Of a stretch of 64,000 nucleotides of DNA, positions 8,159 through 17,393 are shown in pieces. The translations under genes and the position numbers were made by a program. Under the pieces are notes generated by a model. It did no database searches. It saw nothing but the letters and a program-made list of their open reading frames with translations, and was not told the DNA's origin. Source of the DNA: Paractinoplanes atraurantiacus (lineage in GTDB: Bacteria > Actinomycetota > Actinomycetes > Mycobacteriales > Micromonosporaceae); the NCBI RefSeq assembly GCF_900215205.1, contig NZ_OBDY01000002.1, forward strand, positions 498,615-562,614, in the 5' to 3' direction. Within the stretch, counting starts at the first letter, position 1, and every line of letters begins with the position of its first letter.

Positions 8159-11100
8159 CCGCGCTGCGCCTTCAGATCCTCGGCCCCTTACGGCTGTGGC
8201 GTGACGATGTCGAGGTGGACGCCGGGCCACGGCAGCAGGCGCTCCTGCTGAGCCTGCTGCTCGCCCGGGCGGGCCGGCCCGTCAGCACGAACGAGCTGGT
8301 CGATCTGCTCTGGGAGGAGCAGGCCCCGGCGAGCGCGATCAACGTCATTCACAAGTACGTCGGTGGGCTGCGCCGCTTGCTGGAGCCCGCGCTGTCCACC
8401 CGCGGGACCGGGTCCTTCCTGCACCGCCGGGGCAACGGCTACCTGTTCACCCCGACCGCCTGCACGCTCGACGTGCTCACCTTCCGGGAGCTCGTCGAGG
8501 CGGCGCGGCGCGAGGCGGCACTCGACTCCTATGTGGAAGCGCTCACTCTCTGGCGAGGGCCGGCCGGCGACGGCCTGGGCGCCAGGCCGGCCGCGCGGGC
8601 GGTCTTCGCCGCCCTGGACGGCGAGTTTCTCAACGGCTGTACGGCGGCGGCCGAGCTTGCCCTGTCACTGGGCCGCCCGGCGGCGGTGCTTCCGGCGTTG
8701 CGCCGGGCCGCGTCGATGGCGCCGCTGCACGAACCCGTACAGGCGACGTTGATCGACGCTCTGGGTTCGGCCGGACAGCGGGCCGAGGCGCTGGCCGTGT
8801 TCGGCGCCGTCCGCGCCCGGCTGGCCGACGAGCTCGGCATCGATCCCGGCCGGGCGATGCGGGAGGCACACCGGCGGGCCCTGGCCGGCGAGCGGCCGGT
8901 GGGCGCGGACGCGCGGGGCCAGGCACGACCGCCGGGCGGGCTCGTCGGCCGGTCCGATGAGCTTGCCGCGCTCCGCGAGACGGTGGCGCCGGCCCTGTCC
9001 GGCGGCTCGGGACTCGGGGTGGTCGAGGGTGAGCCGGGCGTCGGCAAGAGCCGCCTGGTGGGGGAGGCCGCCGCCGAGGCCGGGCGGCGCGGCGCCCTGG
9101 TCCTGCTGGGCGCCTGTCCCGAGGGCGACGGAACACCGTCGATGTGGCCGTGGATCCAGACGATCGGCCGGCTTCTCGACAGCCTGCCCGCCACCGACCG
9201 GGAGACGTGGCTGGCCGGCGGCCTGGGCCGCCTCCTGCGACCCGGCGAGGACGTCCCGCCGGAGGCCGTGCTGCCCGACGGCGGCGCCCAGTTCCGGCTC
9301 TTCGAACAGATCGTGGCCGTGATCGCCCAGGCCTCCCGGCGGCGGCCGACGATGCTGATCATCGACGATCTTCAGTGGAATGACGTCGCCTCACTCCACC
9401 TGTTCAGCCACCTGGCGGCCCGGCTGCCCGCCGGCGTCGCGCTGCTCGGCGTGCTGCGCGACCGCGGGCCGGCGCCCGGGCCCGATCTGTCGCGGACGCT
9501 GGCCGCCGTGAGCCGGATGCCCGGGCACCGCCGCATCCATCTCGGCCCGCTCGGCCCGGACGACGTGGCCGAGCTGGTCCGCCGGGAGACCGGCCGGGAG
9601 CCGGCCGGCGACGAGGTGCGGCGGCTGCACGCCCGCACCGGCGGCAACCCGTTCTTCGTCCGGGAGCTCGCGCGATGGCCGGCCGCACGGCCGGGTGTGC
9701 CGTCGGCCGTGCGCGATGTCGTCCGTGACCGCATGGCGGACCTGGACGAGCCCGTACGGGACCTGCTGCGGATCGCCGCGCTCATCGGCCGCGACGTCAG
9801 CCTGGGGCTGCTCGCCGCGGCGGCCGGCCTCGAACCCGGTGAGTGCCTCGAGCGCCTGGAACCGCTGGAGGCGCTGGGGCTGCTCGAGTTCTCGCCGGAC
9901 GACCCGTTCGCCTTCCACTTCGCACACGACATCGTCCGTGAGTCGGTGTCCGAGACGGCGCCGTCGCGCCAGGCCGGCTGGTGGCACCTCGCCGTCGCCG
10001 ACGCCCTCGAGCACACCGATCCCGGTGGTGAGCCCGTCGCCGAACGGCTGGCCCACCACCTGTGGGCCGCGGGCCCGCTGGCCGACCCGGTCCGCACCAC
10101 GCACGCTCTGATGCGCGCCGCCGCGCACGCGACCGCCAAGTCCGCGCTCGAGGCCGCCGAGGGGTGGCTCCGGTCGGCGGTCGACGTGGCCCGCAAGGCC
10201 GGCCGGGCCGAGCTCGAACTGTCCGTCCTGGCCCAGCTGACCACGGTCATCGGCATGCGATCGACGTACGGCACGGTGGTCCTCGACCTGGTGGAACGGG
10301 CCGAGCACCTGGCCGCGGCGCTCGGCCGGCAGCGGGAGGCGGCCGACTTCCTGTTCTCCCGCTGGGCCGCGCACGCCCAGCGCATCGAGCTCGACCGTGG
10401 CGGGCCGCTGGCGCGCCGGCTGCTCGAGCAGGGCGAGGCGTCCACCGACCCGATCCTGCGCGAGTACGGCATCAACGCCTGGGGCATCCACCAGTGGGCC
10501 ATCGGCAACATCGGCGAGGCCTACCGCTATCTGAGCCGATCGAACCCGAGCCTGGCCCGGCGGGCCGAGGATCCGCTGCGGCACGACCTTCAGCTGCTCT
10601 CGGGCGCGATGCTGGCAGAGACGACCGCGCTCCACGGCGACGTCGGCGCGGCCCGCGCCATGATCGACGCGCTGGAGGTGGACGCGGGCGACGACCCGTA
10701 CGTGGTGACGGTGTGGGCGGCCTTCGCGACGAGGATCGCCGTGCAGGCCGGCGATCCGGCGTGGGTGCTGCGGGCCGTCGAACGCGGCCTCGCCGCCGAC
10801 CCCGGCTTCTCGTTCCAGATCCTCGGCGCCTATCAGCGGCTGGCCCGCTGGTGGGCGCTGGCCGTGACCGGCCACGACCCGGCCGGCGCGGCGGCCGAGA
10901 CCGAGCGGATGATCACGACGATCCTGCTCGACCCGCCCCTGTCCTGCGTGTCCACCTGGTACGGCCTACTGGGCGAGATGCTGCTCGCGGCCGGCGAACC
11001 GGAGAAGGCGCTGGCCGCCCTCGACCGGGCCGGCGAGTGCTTCGACGCCTACGGCCAGCGGTACGCCGAGGGGCTGATCCTCCTGCTGCGGGCGCGAGCG

Positions 11101-11229
11101 CTGGCCGCGGCCGGCGAGCCCGTCGAGGTCGTCCGCGCGGCGGCGCTGCGAGCCCGCAGTTTCTCGGCCGAGCGGGGCGCCCATTTGTTCGCCCGCCGCG
11201 CCGACGACTATCTGGCGACCCTCAGCTGA
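8155..11229 (+). CDS. SARP-type regulator with AAA/STAND ATPase and TPR domains (paralogue S2)
   Basis: A full-length 1024-residue paralogue: winged helix (about 4-96), complete BTAD with the terminal motif LADELGIDPGR (223-233), ATPase with Walker A GEPGVGKS (292-299) and Walker B MLIIDDLQWND (400-410), and a C-terminal TPR array ending RGAHLFARRADDYL. It begins at an ATG overlapping the TGA of S1 by 4 bp, giving a two-gene operon. It converges on S3 (11222-14344), the stop regions overlapping by 8 bp. It is the best internal reference for judging the damage in S1 (BTAD deletion) and in the truncated copy at 42685. The target genes cannot be read from the sequence; the secreted hydrolase upstream is a candidate partner. 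Confidence 0.9.
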   Translation: MTALRLQILGPLRLWRDDVEVDAGPRQQALLLSLLLARAGRPVSTNELVDLLWEEQAPASAINVIHKYVGGLRRLLEPALSTRGTGSFLHRRGNGYLFTPTACTLDVLTFRELVEAARREAALDSYVEALTLWRGPAGDGLGARPAARAVFAALDGEFLNGCTAAAELALSLGRPAAVLPALRRAASMAPLHEPVQATLIDALGSAGQRAEALAVFGAVRARLADELGIDPGRAMREAHRRALAGERPVGADARGQARPPGGLVGRSDELAALRETVAPALSGGSGLGVVEGEPGVGKSRLVGEAAAEAGRRGALVLLGACPEGDGTPSMWPWIQTIGRLLDSLPATDRETWLAGGLGRLLRPGEDVPPEAVLPDGGAQFRLFEQIVAVIAQASRRRPTMLIIDDLQWNDVASLHLFSHLAARLPAGVALLGVLRDRGPAPGPDLSRTLAAVSRMPGHRRIHLGPLGPDDVAELVRRETGREPAGDEVRRLHARTGGNPFFVRELARWPAARPGVPSAVRDVVRDRMADLDEPVRDLLRIAALIGRDVSLGLLAAAAGLEPGECLERLEPLEALGLLEFSPDDPFAFHFAHDIVRESVSETAPSRQAGWWHLAVADALEHTDPGGEPVAERLAHHLWAAGPLADPVRTTHALMRAAAHATAKSALEAAEGWLRSAVDVARKAGRAELELSVLAQLTTVIGMRSTYGTVVLDLVERAEHLAAALGRQREAADFLFSRWAAHAQRIELDRGGPLARRLLEQGEASTDPILREYGINAWGIHQWAIGNIGEAYRYLSRSNPSLARRAEDPLRHDLQLLSGAMLAETTALHGDVGAARAMIDALEVDAGDDPYVVTVWAAFATRIAVQAGDPAWVLRAVERGLAADPGFSFQILGAYQRLARWWALAVTGHDPAGAAAETERMITTILLDPPLSCVSTWYGLLGEMLLAAGEPEKALAALDRAGECFDAYGQRYAEGLILLLRARALAAAGEPVEVVRAAALRARSFSAERGAHLFARRADDYLATLS

Positions 11230-14200
11230 GACCGGTCAGGAAGGTCTCGGCTCGCCGGGCGAACAGGTGAGCGCCGCGCTCGGTGGACAGCGCCCGCGCC
11301 TTCTCCGCCATGGCCCGGACCGCGGCGGCCGGCTCGCCGCTCATCTCCATCGCCTGAGCCCGCAGGAGAAGGATCAGCCCCTCGGCGTACCGCTGCCCGA
11401 AGACGTCGAGGTAGTGGGTGGCCTTGTCGAGGGCGGCCGCCGCCTCGGCCGGCTTGCCCGCGGCCAGCAGCATGTCGGCCACGAGCGCGTAGCCGAACGA
11501 CACACCCCACTGCGGCGGATCCAGCAGCGCGGCCATGACCTTCTCCGCCTCCGCGGCCGCGCCGGCCGGGTCGTCGCCGGAGCGCGCGCGGGCCCAGCAG
11601 CGGGTGATGTGCAGGTAGTTGTCGACGTGGGCGTAGTCCTGCGGGCCGGCGCCGAGCCATCGCCGCACCATCCGGGTGGCCCAGACCGGGTCGTCGATCA
11701 TCGACGCCACCATGCCGCTGTAGTGGCACGAGACGGTGACCGCGTACGGGTTGCCGATCGCCGAGGTCTCCACCTCGTCGAGCAGGCGGCGAGCCTCCTC
11801 GACGTCGCCGTGCAGGGCGGTCACCACACCCTGCATCATCGGCCAGGCCAGGCGCAGGTCGCTCATGAGCGCGTTGTCACCGTCCGCCGTCGCGTCGTCG
11901 AGCAGAGTCCGATGTGTCTGGCCCAGGTGGCGGTACGCCTCCTCGATGTCGCCCACATCCCATTGGCGCAGACCCCAGGCCTGGTGCCCGCACGCGCGCA
12001 CGAGCGGGTCGGCGGACGTCTGGGTCCAGTCGTAGAGGCGGCGGGCCAGCGGTCCGCGCTCCGGCTCAACGGCCTGCGACAGCCGCACCACCCGGGCGAA
12101 GAGCACGTCGGCCGCGTCCCGGTCCCGTCCGAGGGCACGAGCCAGATGCTCGGCGCGCTCCAGCAGGTCCACCGCCGAAACGGGATATCCCAGCCTCCCG
12201 ACGACCATGGTGAGCTGCGTCAGCGCGGAGAACTCGACCTCGGTCAGGTCGGCCGAGCGGGCGATCTGCACGGCGGAGGTCAGATGCCGCTGCGCCGTCT
12301 CCAGCGCGGTCTTGGCCATGGCCTGGCGCGCCGCGGCGAGCAGCGCGTTCGCGGTCCGCTCGGGGTCGGCGAGCGGGCCGGCCGACCACAGGTGATGGGC
12401 CAGGCGCTCGGCGGACGGCGCGGCCGCCGTCGCACCCTGGTCGAGCGTGTCCGCGATGCGCAGGTGCAGTCGGGCGGTCTGAGGTGGCGAGGTCATCGCG
12501 GCGACCGACTCGCGGACCAGGTCGTGCGCGAACCGGAACGAGAACGGATCACCCGGCGTGGATTCGAGCAGGCCGAGCGCGGCCAGGGGCTCGACGAGGT
12601 CGAGGCAGTCCTGCACGCCGATTCCGGCCGCGCCGGCCAGCAGGCGCAGGTCGACCTCGGGGCCGATGAGCGCGGCCGTGCGCAGGACGGCGGCCGGTTC
12701 CGGGCTCAACCGGGCCACCCGGTCGGTGACGACGTCGCGCACCGTCGACGGCACGCCGGCCCGGGTGTCCGACCACCGGGAGAGTTCCCGGACGAAGAAC
12801 GGGTTGCCCGCGGAGCGGGCGTGCATCTGCCGGACGTCGTCGCCGGCGGGCTCCTGGCCGGTCTCCCGGCGGACCAGCTCGGCCACGTCGGCGGGCTCGA
12901 GCGGGCCGAGCCGTATCCGGCGGTGGCCGGGCACCCGGCCGGCCCCGGCGAGCAGGTGGAGCAGGTCCGGTCCGGGCGCCGGTGCGCGGTCACGCAGCGC
13001 GCCCACGACCATCGTGCCGCCCGGCAGCCGGGCCGCCAGGTGGCTGAACAGGCGGAGCGACGCGACGTCGGCCCACTGGAGGTCATCGATGAGCAGGGCC
13101 AGTGGCCGGGCCTGGGCGACCGCGCCGACGAGGCGGACGACGTGCTCGAACAGGCGGAACTGGGTACGGCTGTCGAGCGGAAGGGTGCCGCTCACGTCCT
13201 CGCCGCGCGGTTCGACCAGGCGGCCGAGCTCACCGTCCCGCCATGGGCGGCGATCGTGGACGGGGAGGGTCTCGAGCAGCGTGCCGACCACCTGGGTCCA
13301 CGGCCACATCGACGGGGTGCCGTCACCCTCCAGGCTGCGGCCCCACACCGCGAGGACCCCGCGCCGGCCGGCCTCGGCGGCGACCTCTTCGAGCAGCCGC
13401 GTCTTGCCCCCGCCCGGTTCCCCCTCGACCACGATCAGGCTGCTGCCGCCGTCGGCGGCCACCGCGACGGCCTGGGCGCACAGCCGTTTCTCCTCGACCC
13501 GGCCGATCAGGTCGGCGGCGGGCGTGGTCGCCGGGGGCATCGGGACCACGGAGGTGGGGGCCGGCGCCGTCATGGTCTGCCGCAGCACCCGCCGCTGAGC
13601 GTCCAGCAGCTCCTCGCCGGGCGTGACGCCGAGCTCCGTGGCGAGGCGCTCGCGAACCGCCTGGAACACCGCCAGCGCCTCGGCCTGCCGTCCGGTGGCG
13701 CCCAGCGCCGAGACCAGGGCCGCGTGGACCGGCTCGTGCAGCGGCGCCATCGACGCCGCCAGCCTGGTCGGCGCCAGCACCTGGTCGGCCCGGCCCAGCG
13801 GCACCGCGCTCGCGGCCGCGTCCGTACAGGCCGCCAGGAACTCGTCGTTGAGCCCAGCGAAGATCGACATGGCCTCCGGCCCCAGCGCGAGGCCGTCGCC
13901 GGCCGGCCCGTGCCACAGGCGCAGCGCTTCTGTCCGGCGATCGAGGGCCGCCTCCGGGCGGCTCTCGGCGTGCGCCGCCTCGACGAGCTCACGGAAGGCG
14001 ACCAGATCCAGCACGTCGGCGCCGGCCGCGAAGAGATAGCCGTTGGACTGACGCAACAGGTACGAACCGTCGGCCCTGGGCGGAAGCGAGGGTTCGAGGA
14101 TGCGGCGCAGGGTGCCGACGTATTTGTGGATGACGTTGACCGCGGTGGCCGGCGCACCGGCGCCCCAGATGAGATCGACCAGGTCGACCGTGCTGGTCCG

Positions 14201-14344
14201 CCGTCCCGGCCGGGCCAGCAGCAGGGCCAGGAGAAGCGCCTGCTGACGGGGGCCCGCGTCGGCCTCGGCCGATCCGTGCCACACCCGCATCGGCCCGAGA
14301 ATCCGCAGACGAAGGTTCGCCGCCACACCCACCCCCGTCGACAT
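11222..14344 (-). CDS. SARP-type regulator with AAA/STAND ATPase and TPR domains (paralogue S3)
   Basis: A 1040-residue paralogue of S1/S2 on the opposite strand. It has a winged helix (about 11-105), a BTAD with LATELGVTPGEEL (about 234-246), Walker A GEPGGGKT (308-315), Walker B LLIDDLQWADV (about 417-427) and a long TPR tail. The third residue before the Walker A lysine is Gly where the paralogues have Val or Ala, a harmless variant. It is divergent from the FMN reductase at 14505; the 160-bp gap contains a perfect palindrome at 14425-14440 that could be its own or a partner's operator. The convergent, slightly overlapping pair S2/S3 suggests local duplication with inversion. Confidence 0.89.
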   Translation of the reverse strand: MSTGVGVAANLRLRILGPMRVWHGSAEADAGPRQQALLLALLLARPGRRTSTVDLVDLIWGAGAPATAVNVIHKYVGTLRRILEPSLPPRADGSYLLRQSNGYLFAAGADVLDLVAFRELVEAAHAESRPEAALDRRTEALRLWHGPAGDGLALGPEAMSIFAGLNDEFLAACTDAAASAVPLGRADQVLAPTRLAASMAPLHEPVHAALVSALGATGRQAEALAVFQAVRERLATELGVTPGEELLDAQRRVLRQTMTAPAPTSVVPMPPATTPAADLIGRVEEKRLCAQAVAVAADGGSSLIVVEGEPGGGKTRLLEEVAAEAGRRGVLAVWGRSLEGDGTPSMWPWTQVVGTLLETLPVHDRRPWRDGELGRLVEPRGEDVSGTLPLDSRTQFRLFEHVVRLVGAVAQARPLALLIDDLQWADVASLRLFSHLAARLPGGTMVVGALRDRAPAPGPDLLHLLAGAGRVPGHRRIRLGPLEPADVAELVRRETGQEPAGDDVRQMHARSAGNPFFVRELSRWSDTRAGVPSTVRDVVTDRVARLSPEPAAVLRTAALIGPEVDLRLLAGAAGIGVQDCLDLVEPLAALGLLESTPGDPFSFRFAHDLVRESVAAMTSPPQTARLHLRIADTLDQGATAAAPSAERLAHHLWSAGPLADPERTANALLAAARQAMAKTALETAQRHLTSAVQIARSADLTEVEFSALTQLTMVVGRLGYPVSAVDLLERAEHLARALGRDRDAADVLFARVVRLSQAVEPERGPLARRLYDWTQTSADPLVRACGHQAWGLRQWDVGDIEEAYRHLGQTHRTLLDDATADGDNALMSDLRLAWPMMQGVVTALHGDVEEARRLLDEVETSAIGNPYAVTVSCHYSGMVASMIDDPVWATRMVRRWLGAGPQDYAHVDNYLHITRCWARARSGDDPAGAAAEAEKVMAALLDPPQWGVSFGYALVADMLLAAGKPAEAAAALDKATHYLDVFGQRYAEGLILLLRAQAMEMSGEPAAAVRAMAEKARALSTERGAHLFARRAETFLTGLS

Positions 14345-14424
14345 CTCCCAGTGCGCGCCGAGTCTAACCGTAGGTAATCAACTGTCTGGTCAGACGGCGG
14401 CCGGGCGGCCGTGCACTTTCTCTT

Positions 14425-14440
14425 CACTGGAACTCCAGTG
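14425..14440. promoter_or_regulatory. Candidate operator palindrome, divergent S3/FMN-reductase region
   Basis: CACTGGA-AC-TCCAGTG is a perfect 7-2-7 inverted repeat in the 160-bp divergent region, 65 bp before the FMN reductase ATG. It is preceded by CTCTTC; the 12-mer CTCTTCACTGGA recurs at 49048-49059, about 30 bp before the SARP-NB-ARC gene at 49089, as a half-site. A regulator-binding role is inferred from symmetry and position only. Confidence 0.4.
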
Positions 14441-14504
14441 CCCTCCGGCATCGTCCGTGCTGACATCGCGCAGTCGCCGGAAACGGAATGGGGATCGACC
14501 AGCA

Positions 14505-15065
14505 ATGGCGAGAATCGCAATCATCATCGGCAGCACCCGGCCCGGCCGCAACGGCGAGGCCGTGGCGAACTGGGTCTACGAGCGGGCCGTCAAGCACGGG
14601 GGCGCCGAGTTCGAGCTGGTGGATCTGAAGGACTACGACCTTCCGCACCTGGATGAGACCAGTCCGGCGGCCCGGGGGGAGTACGCCCAGCCGCACACCC
14701 AGCGCTGGGCCCGCAAAGTGGCCGAATTCGACGGCTATGTGTTCGTGACGCCGGAATACAACCATTCGACGTCGGGGGCGCTGAAGAACGCCATCGACTT
14801 CCTCTACGCCGAATGGAACAACAAGGCGGCCGGTTTCGTGTCGTACGGCAGCGCCGGCGGCACCCGGGCGGTGGAGCACCTCCGGCTCGTCGTGGCCGAG
14901 CTCCAGATCGCCGACGTGCGGTCCCAGGTGGCCTTCTCACTGGCCACCGACTTCCGCGACTACAGCGTCTTCACCCCGGCGGAACACCACGAGGGGCACC
15001 TGACCACCATGCTCGACCAGCTCATCGCCTGGTCCACCGCACTCGCGCCCGTACGCAACCGATAA
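14505..15065 (+). CDS. NADPH-dependent FMN reductase (NAD(P)H:quinone/azo reductase-like)
   Basis: A 186-residue flavodoxin-fold protein of the SsuE/ArsH/azoreductase-like family, predicted to reduce FMN, quinones or azo compounds with NAD(P)H in the cytoplasm. The phosphate-binding loop GSTRPGRNGEAVANWV is at about residues 9-24, and the flavin-binding PEYNHSTSGALKNAIDFL at about 86-103 is the family signature. The ATG at 14505 is chosen over one at 14457 because the fold starts directly with MARIAIIIGSTR. The alpha/beta hydrolase at 15078 follows after 12 bp and the PPOX-like gene overlaps that one, so the three form an operon that looks catabolic or detoxifying. Confidence 0.9.
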   Translation: MARIAIIIGSTRPGRNGEAVANWVYERAVKHGGAEFELVDLKDYDLPHLDETSPAARGEYAQPHTQRWARKVAEFDGYVFVTPEYNHSTSGALKNAIDFLYAEWNNKAAGFVSYGSAGGTRAVEHLRLVVAELQIADVRSQVAFSLATDFRDYSVFTPAEHHEGHLTTMLDQLIAWSTALAPVRNR

Positions 15066-15077
15066 AGGAGTAAAAGA

Positions 15078-15806
15078 ATGAGCAAGCCTTCCATCGTCCT
15101 CGTCCACGGAGCCTGGGCCGACGCGTCCAGCTGGAACGCCGTGGCGTCGCAGCTGCGCGGCCAGGGCTACACCGTGCTGGCCCCGCCGAACGCGCTGCGC
15201 GGGGTGGCCTCCGACGCCGAATACCTGTCGTCGTTCGTCACGCAGCGCACGAGCGGACCGGTCGTGCTGGTCGGTCACTCGTACGGCGGCGTGGTCATCA
15301 GCAACGCGGCCGGCAACCTCGACCGCGTGCGCGCGCTGGTCTACGTCAACGCGTTCATCCCGGCCGAGGGCGAGAGCATCTTCCAGCTCCTCGGCGGCTC
15401 CGGCTCGGCCCTCGACGTCCCCGACCCGACGACGGTCCTCGACGTCGTCGGCTATCCGGGCGCTCCCGAGGGCGACGCCGAGGCGTTCCTGAAGCCGGAC
15501 ACCGTGTTCACGTTCTTCGCCCAGGACCTGCCCGAGGCCGAGGGCCGGCTGATCGTGACGGGCCAGCGGCCGATCACGTTGAGCGCCAACGCCGCACCGA
15601 CCGTCGCCGCGGCCTGGCGGACGCTGCCCAGCTGGGCCGTCATCGGCACCGACGACCTGGTGATCCCGGCCGCCACGCAGCGGTCGATGGCCGAGCGCGC
15701 CGGCGCCAAGACCTTCGAGGTCGCCGCCTCGCACGTGTCGCTGGTGTCGCATCCCGAGGTGAGCGTCGAGGCCATCCTGGCCGCGGCCGAGCACGTGGGT
15801 GACTGA
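15078..15806 (+). CDS. Alpha/beta hydrolase (cytoplasmic paralogue)
   Basis: A 242-residue alpha/beta hydrolase without a signal peptide. HGAWADASSWN opens the fold, the elbow is GHSYGG (Ser68), the acid lies in GTDDLVIP (Asp193) and the histidine in AASHVSLVSHP (His219), so it should be an active esterase-type enzyme of unknown substrate. An AAAGGAG ribosome site lies 7 bp before the ATG. It is closely related to the secreted hydrolase at 4362, so the pair look like an exported and a cytoplasmic version of one enzyme. The last 8 bp overlap the next gene's GTG start, which indicates translational coupling. Confidence 0.88.
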   Translation: MSKPSIVLVHGAWADASSWNAVASQLRGQGYTVLAPPNALRGVASDAEYLSSFVTQRTSGPVVLVGHSYGGVVISNAAGNLDRVRALVYVNAFIPAEGESIFQLLGGSGSALDVPDPTTVLDVVGYPGAPEGDAEAFLKPDTVFTFFAQDLPEAEGRLIVTGQRPITLSANAAPTVAAAWRTLPSWAVIGTDDLVIPAATQRSMAERAGAKTFEVAASHVSLVSHPEVSVEAILAAAEHVGD

Positions 15807-16728
15807 GACCGCCGACGCGGGGTTCCACCCGGGCGAGCTGGCCGTGCAGGGCGAGGCGGGCGTACGCCGGGAGGCCGCCCGCCTGGAGTCCATGCTGGAA
15901 CCGGTGGAGCTGACGTACGGCCTCGCCGGCTTCCTGGCCGGGCAGAACTTCCTGGCGCTCACCGGCCGGGACGACGCGGGCCGGCTGTGGACCTCACCGC
16001 TGGCCGGCACGCCCGGCTTCCTCGAGGTCCGGTCCGGCCGTGAGCTGGCCGTCCACGCCGGGATCGGGGAGGGCGATCCCCTGCACGGGATCGCCGCCCG
16101 GCAGAAGGTCGGCACCACGGCCGTGGATTTCGCCCGGCGGCGCCGCGTGCGGATCAACGGCCTTCTGACCGCCGCCGCCGACGACCTGCTCGTCGTCGAG
16201 GTCGAGCAGGCGTACGGCAATTGCCCGCAGTTCATCCAGCAGCGTCTGCTCGACCCCGCCCGCAACGAACCGGAAGCGGTGGGCGGCCTGCGCCGCGGCG
16301 GCGAGCTCGGGCCGGACGACCTCGCGTTGATCCGGTCGGCCGACACGTTCTTCCTCGGCACCGCGCACCCGGAGCGGGGCGCCGACGCCTCGCACAGGGG
16401 CGGGCCGCCCGGCTTCGTCCGGATCGACGAGCGCGGCCTGTGGTGGCCGGACTACCTGGGCAACAACATGTTCAACAGCCTGGGCAACCTGGCCGTGAGC
16501 CCGGCCGCGGCCCTGCTCTTCCTCGACTTCACGACCGGCGCCACCCTGCATCTGTCCGGGACCGCACGGGTCGAGTGGGGCGAGGTGGGCCGGCCCGGCG
16601 ACGACGGCCACGACGGGCGCATCGTCCGTTTCGAGCTCGGACGCTTCGTCACCGCGTGCTGCCTGCCGGTGCGTGAGGTCGCCTATCGCCCGTACCCGCG
16701 CAACCCTCCGCTCACCGACGAAAGGTAG
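15799..16728 (+). CDS. Pyridoxamine 5'-phosphate oxidase-family flavin-binding protein
   Basis: A 309-residue protein of the PPOX/FMN-binding split-barrel superfamily, in the longer group that carries an N-terminal split-barrel-like half (QNFLALTGRDDAGRLWTSP) and a C-terminal one (DTFFLGTAHPERGADASHRG, then PDYLGNNMFNSLGNL). Proteins of this group bind FMN or F420 and often act as oxidoreductases; the substrate is unknown. It starts at a GTG overlapping the hydrolase stop by 8 bp and follows the FMN reductase, so the reductase could supply reduced flavin to it. That link is inference. An AAAGG site immediately after the gene serves the next coding region. Confidence 0.8.
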   Translation: MTETADAGFHPGELAVQGEAGVRREAARLESMLEPVELTYGLAGFLAGQNFLALTGRDDAGRLWTSPLAGTPGFLEVRSGRELAVHAGIGEGDPLHGIAARQKVGTTAVDFARRRRVRINGLLTAAADDLLVVEVEQAYGNCPQFIQQRLLDPARNEPEAVGGLRRGGELGPDDLALIRSADTFFLGTAHPERGADASHRGGPPGFVRIDERGLWWPDYLGNNMFNSLGNLAVSPAAALLFLDFTTGATLHLSGTARVEWGEVGRPGDDGHDGRIVRFELGRFVTACCLPVREVAYRPYPRNPPLTDER

Positions 16729-16730
16729 CC

Positions 16731-17393
16731 ATGCGCTTCTCCCGTTTCTGTGTCCTCGGCGCGGTCGGCATCATGACGGCCGCGGCCGGCGCGTGCGGCG
16801 GCGACGACTCGCCGGCCGCGTCGGCGACCACGCCGGCGCCCGCCGCCGTCACCACCACCTCGCCCGCACCCGCCCCGGCCGAGACCACCGCAACCGAAGC
16901 GCCGGCGACGACCGAAGCCCCGACCGAGGCGCCGCCGGCCGAATCGGCGGAATCCGATCTGTCGGCGCTGACGAGGATCGGCATCGACGTCGACAAGGGC
17001 GTGGTCATCGATGTCGCCGACGACGGGGTGGACCGCTTCATGCAGGTGGGCAAGAACGGCGTGGTCGACTTCACCGGCACCATCCACACCGACTCGACGA
17101 TGATGTCGCTGAAGGCGGCCCCGGTGTCGGCGAAGAACCGGGTGGTCATCAAGCCGCCGTTCTGGAACGAGGGCGCCGGCGCCGGCTCCTGCGTGGCCGA
17201 CACGTCCGGCGCCGCCTTGAAGCTGGAGACCTGCCGCTCCGGCGACACCGCCCAGATCTGGCAGGTGGTTCCGGCCGGCGATTCCGGTCAGTTCGAGCTG
17301 AAGGGCGCCTTCGGCATCCTCAGCGTCGACAACGGCGAGCTCACCACGGGCGGCGGCCGCACCGGCCTGCAGACCGTGGACTTCGCCGGATGA
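16731..17393 (+). CDS. Secreted or lipid-anchored protein with Ala/Thr/Pro-rich linker
   Basis: I do not recognise the family. The 220-residue product has a signal peptide ending TAAAGACGG. The cysteine at about residue 22 is lipobox-like but the preceding residues (AGA) are atypical, so lipid attachment is uncertain. Residues 27-75 are a low-complexity Ala/Thr/Pro/Glu linker, followed by a globular part with two cysteines (GAGSCVADTS and LETCRSGD) and the motif AQIWQVVPAG, which is reminiscent of one repeat of a ricin-type beta-trefoil lectin. AAAGG precedes the ATG. The stop overlaps (ATGA) the start of the frameshifted I36 gene, so the two were built as one transcriptional unit. Confidence 0.7.
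   Translation: MRFSRFCVLGAVGIMTAAAGACGGDDSPAASATTPAPAAVTTTSPAPAPAETTATEAPATTEAPTEAPPAESAESDLSALTRIGIDVDKGVVIDVADDGVDRFMQVGKNGVVDFTGTIHTDSTMMSLKAAPVSAKNRVVIKPPFWNEGAGAGSCVADTSGAALKLETCRSGDTAQIWQVVPAGDSGQFELKGAFGILSVDNGELTTGGGRTGLQTVDFAG

Noticed and set aside
5120..8230. A 1036-codon open frame opposite S1.
   Set aside because: Antisense shadow with low-complexity composition.
11267..14377. A 1036-codon open frame opposite S3.
   Set aside because: GC-rich third positions keep the antisense open; it is Arg/Gly/Gln-rich without domains, while S3 on the other strand has full motifs.
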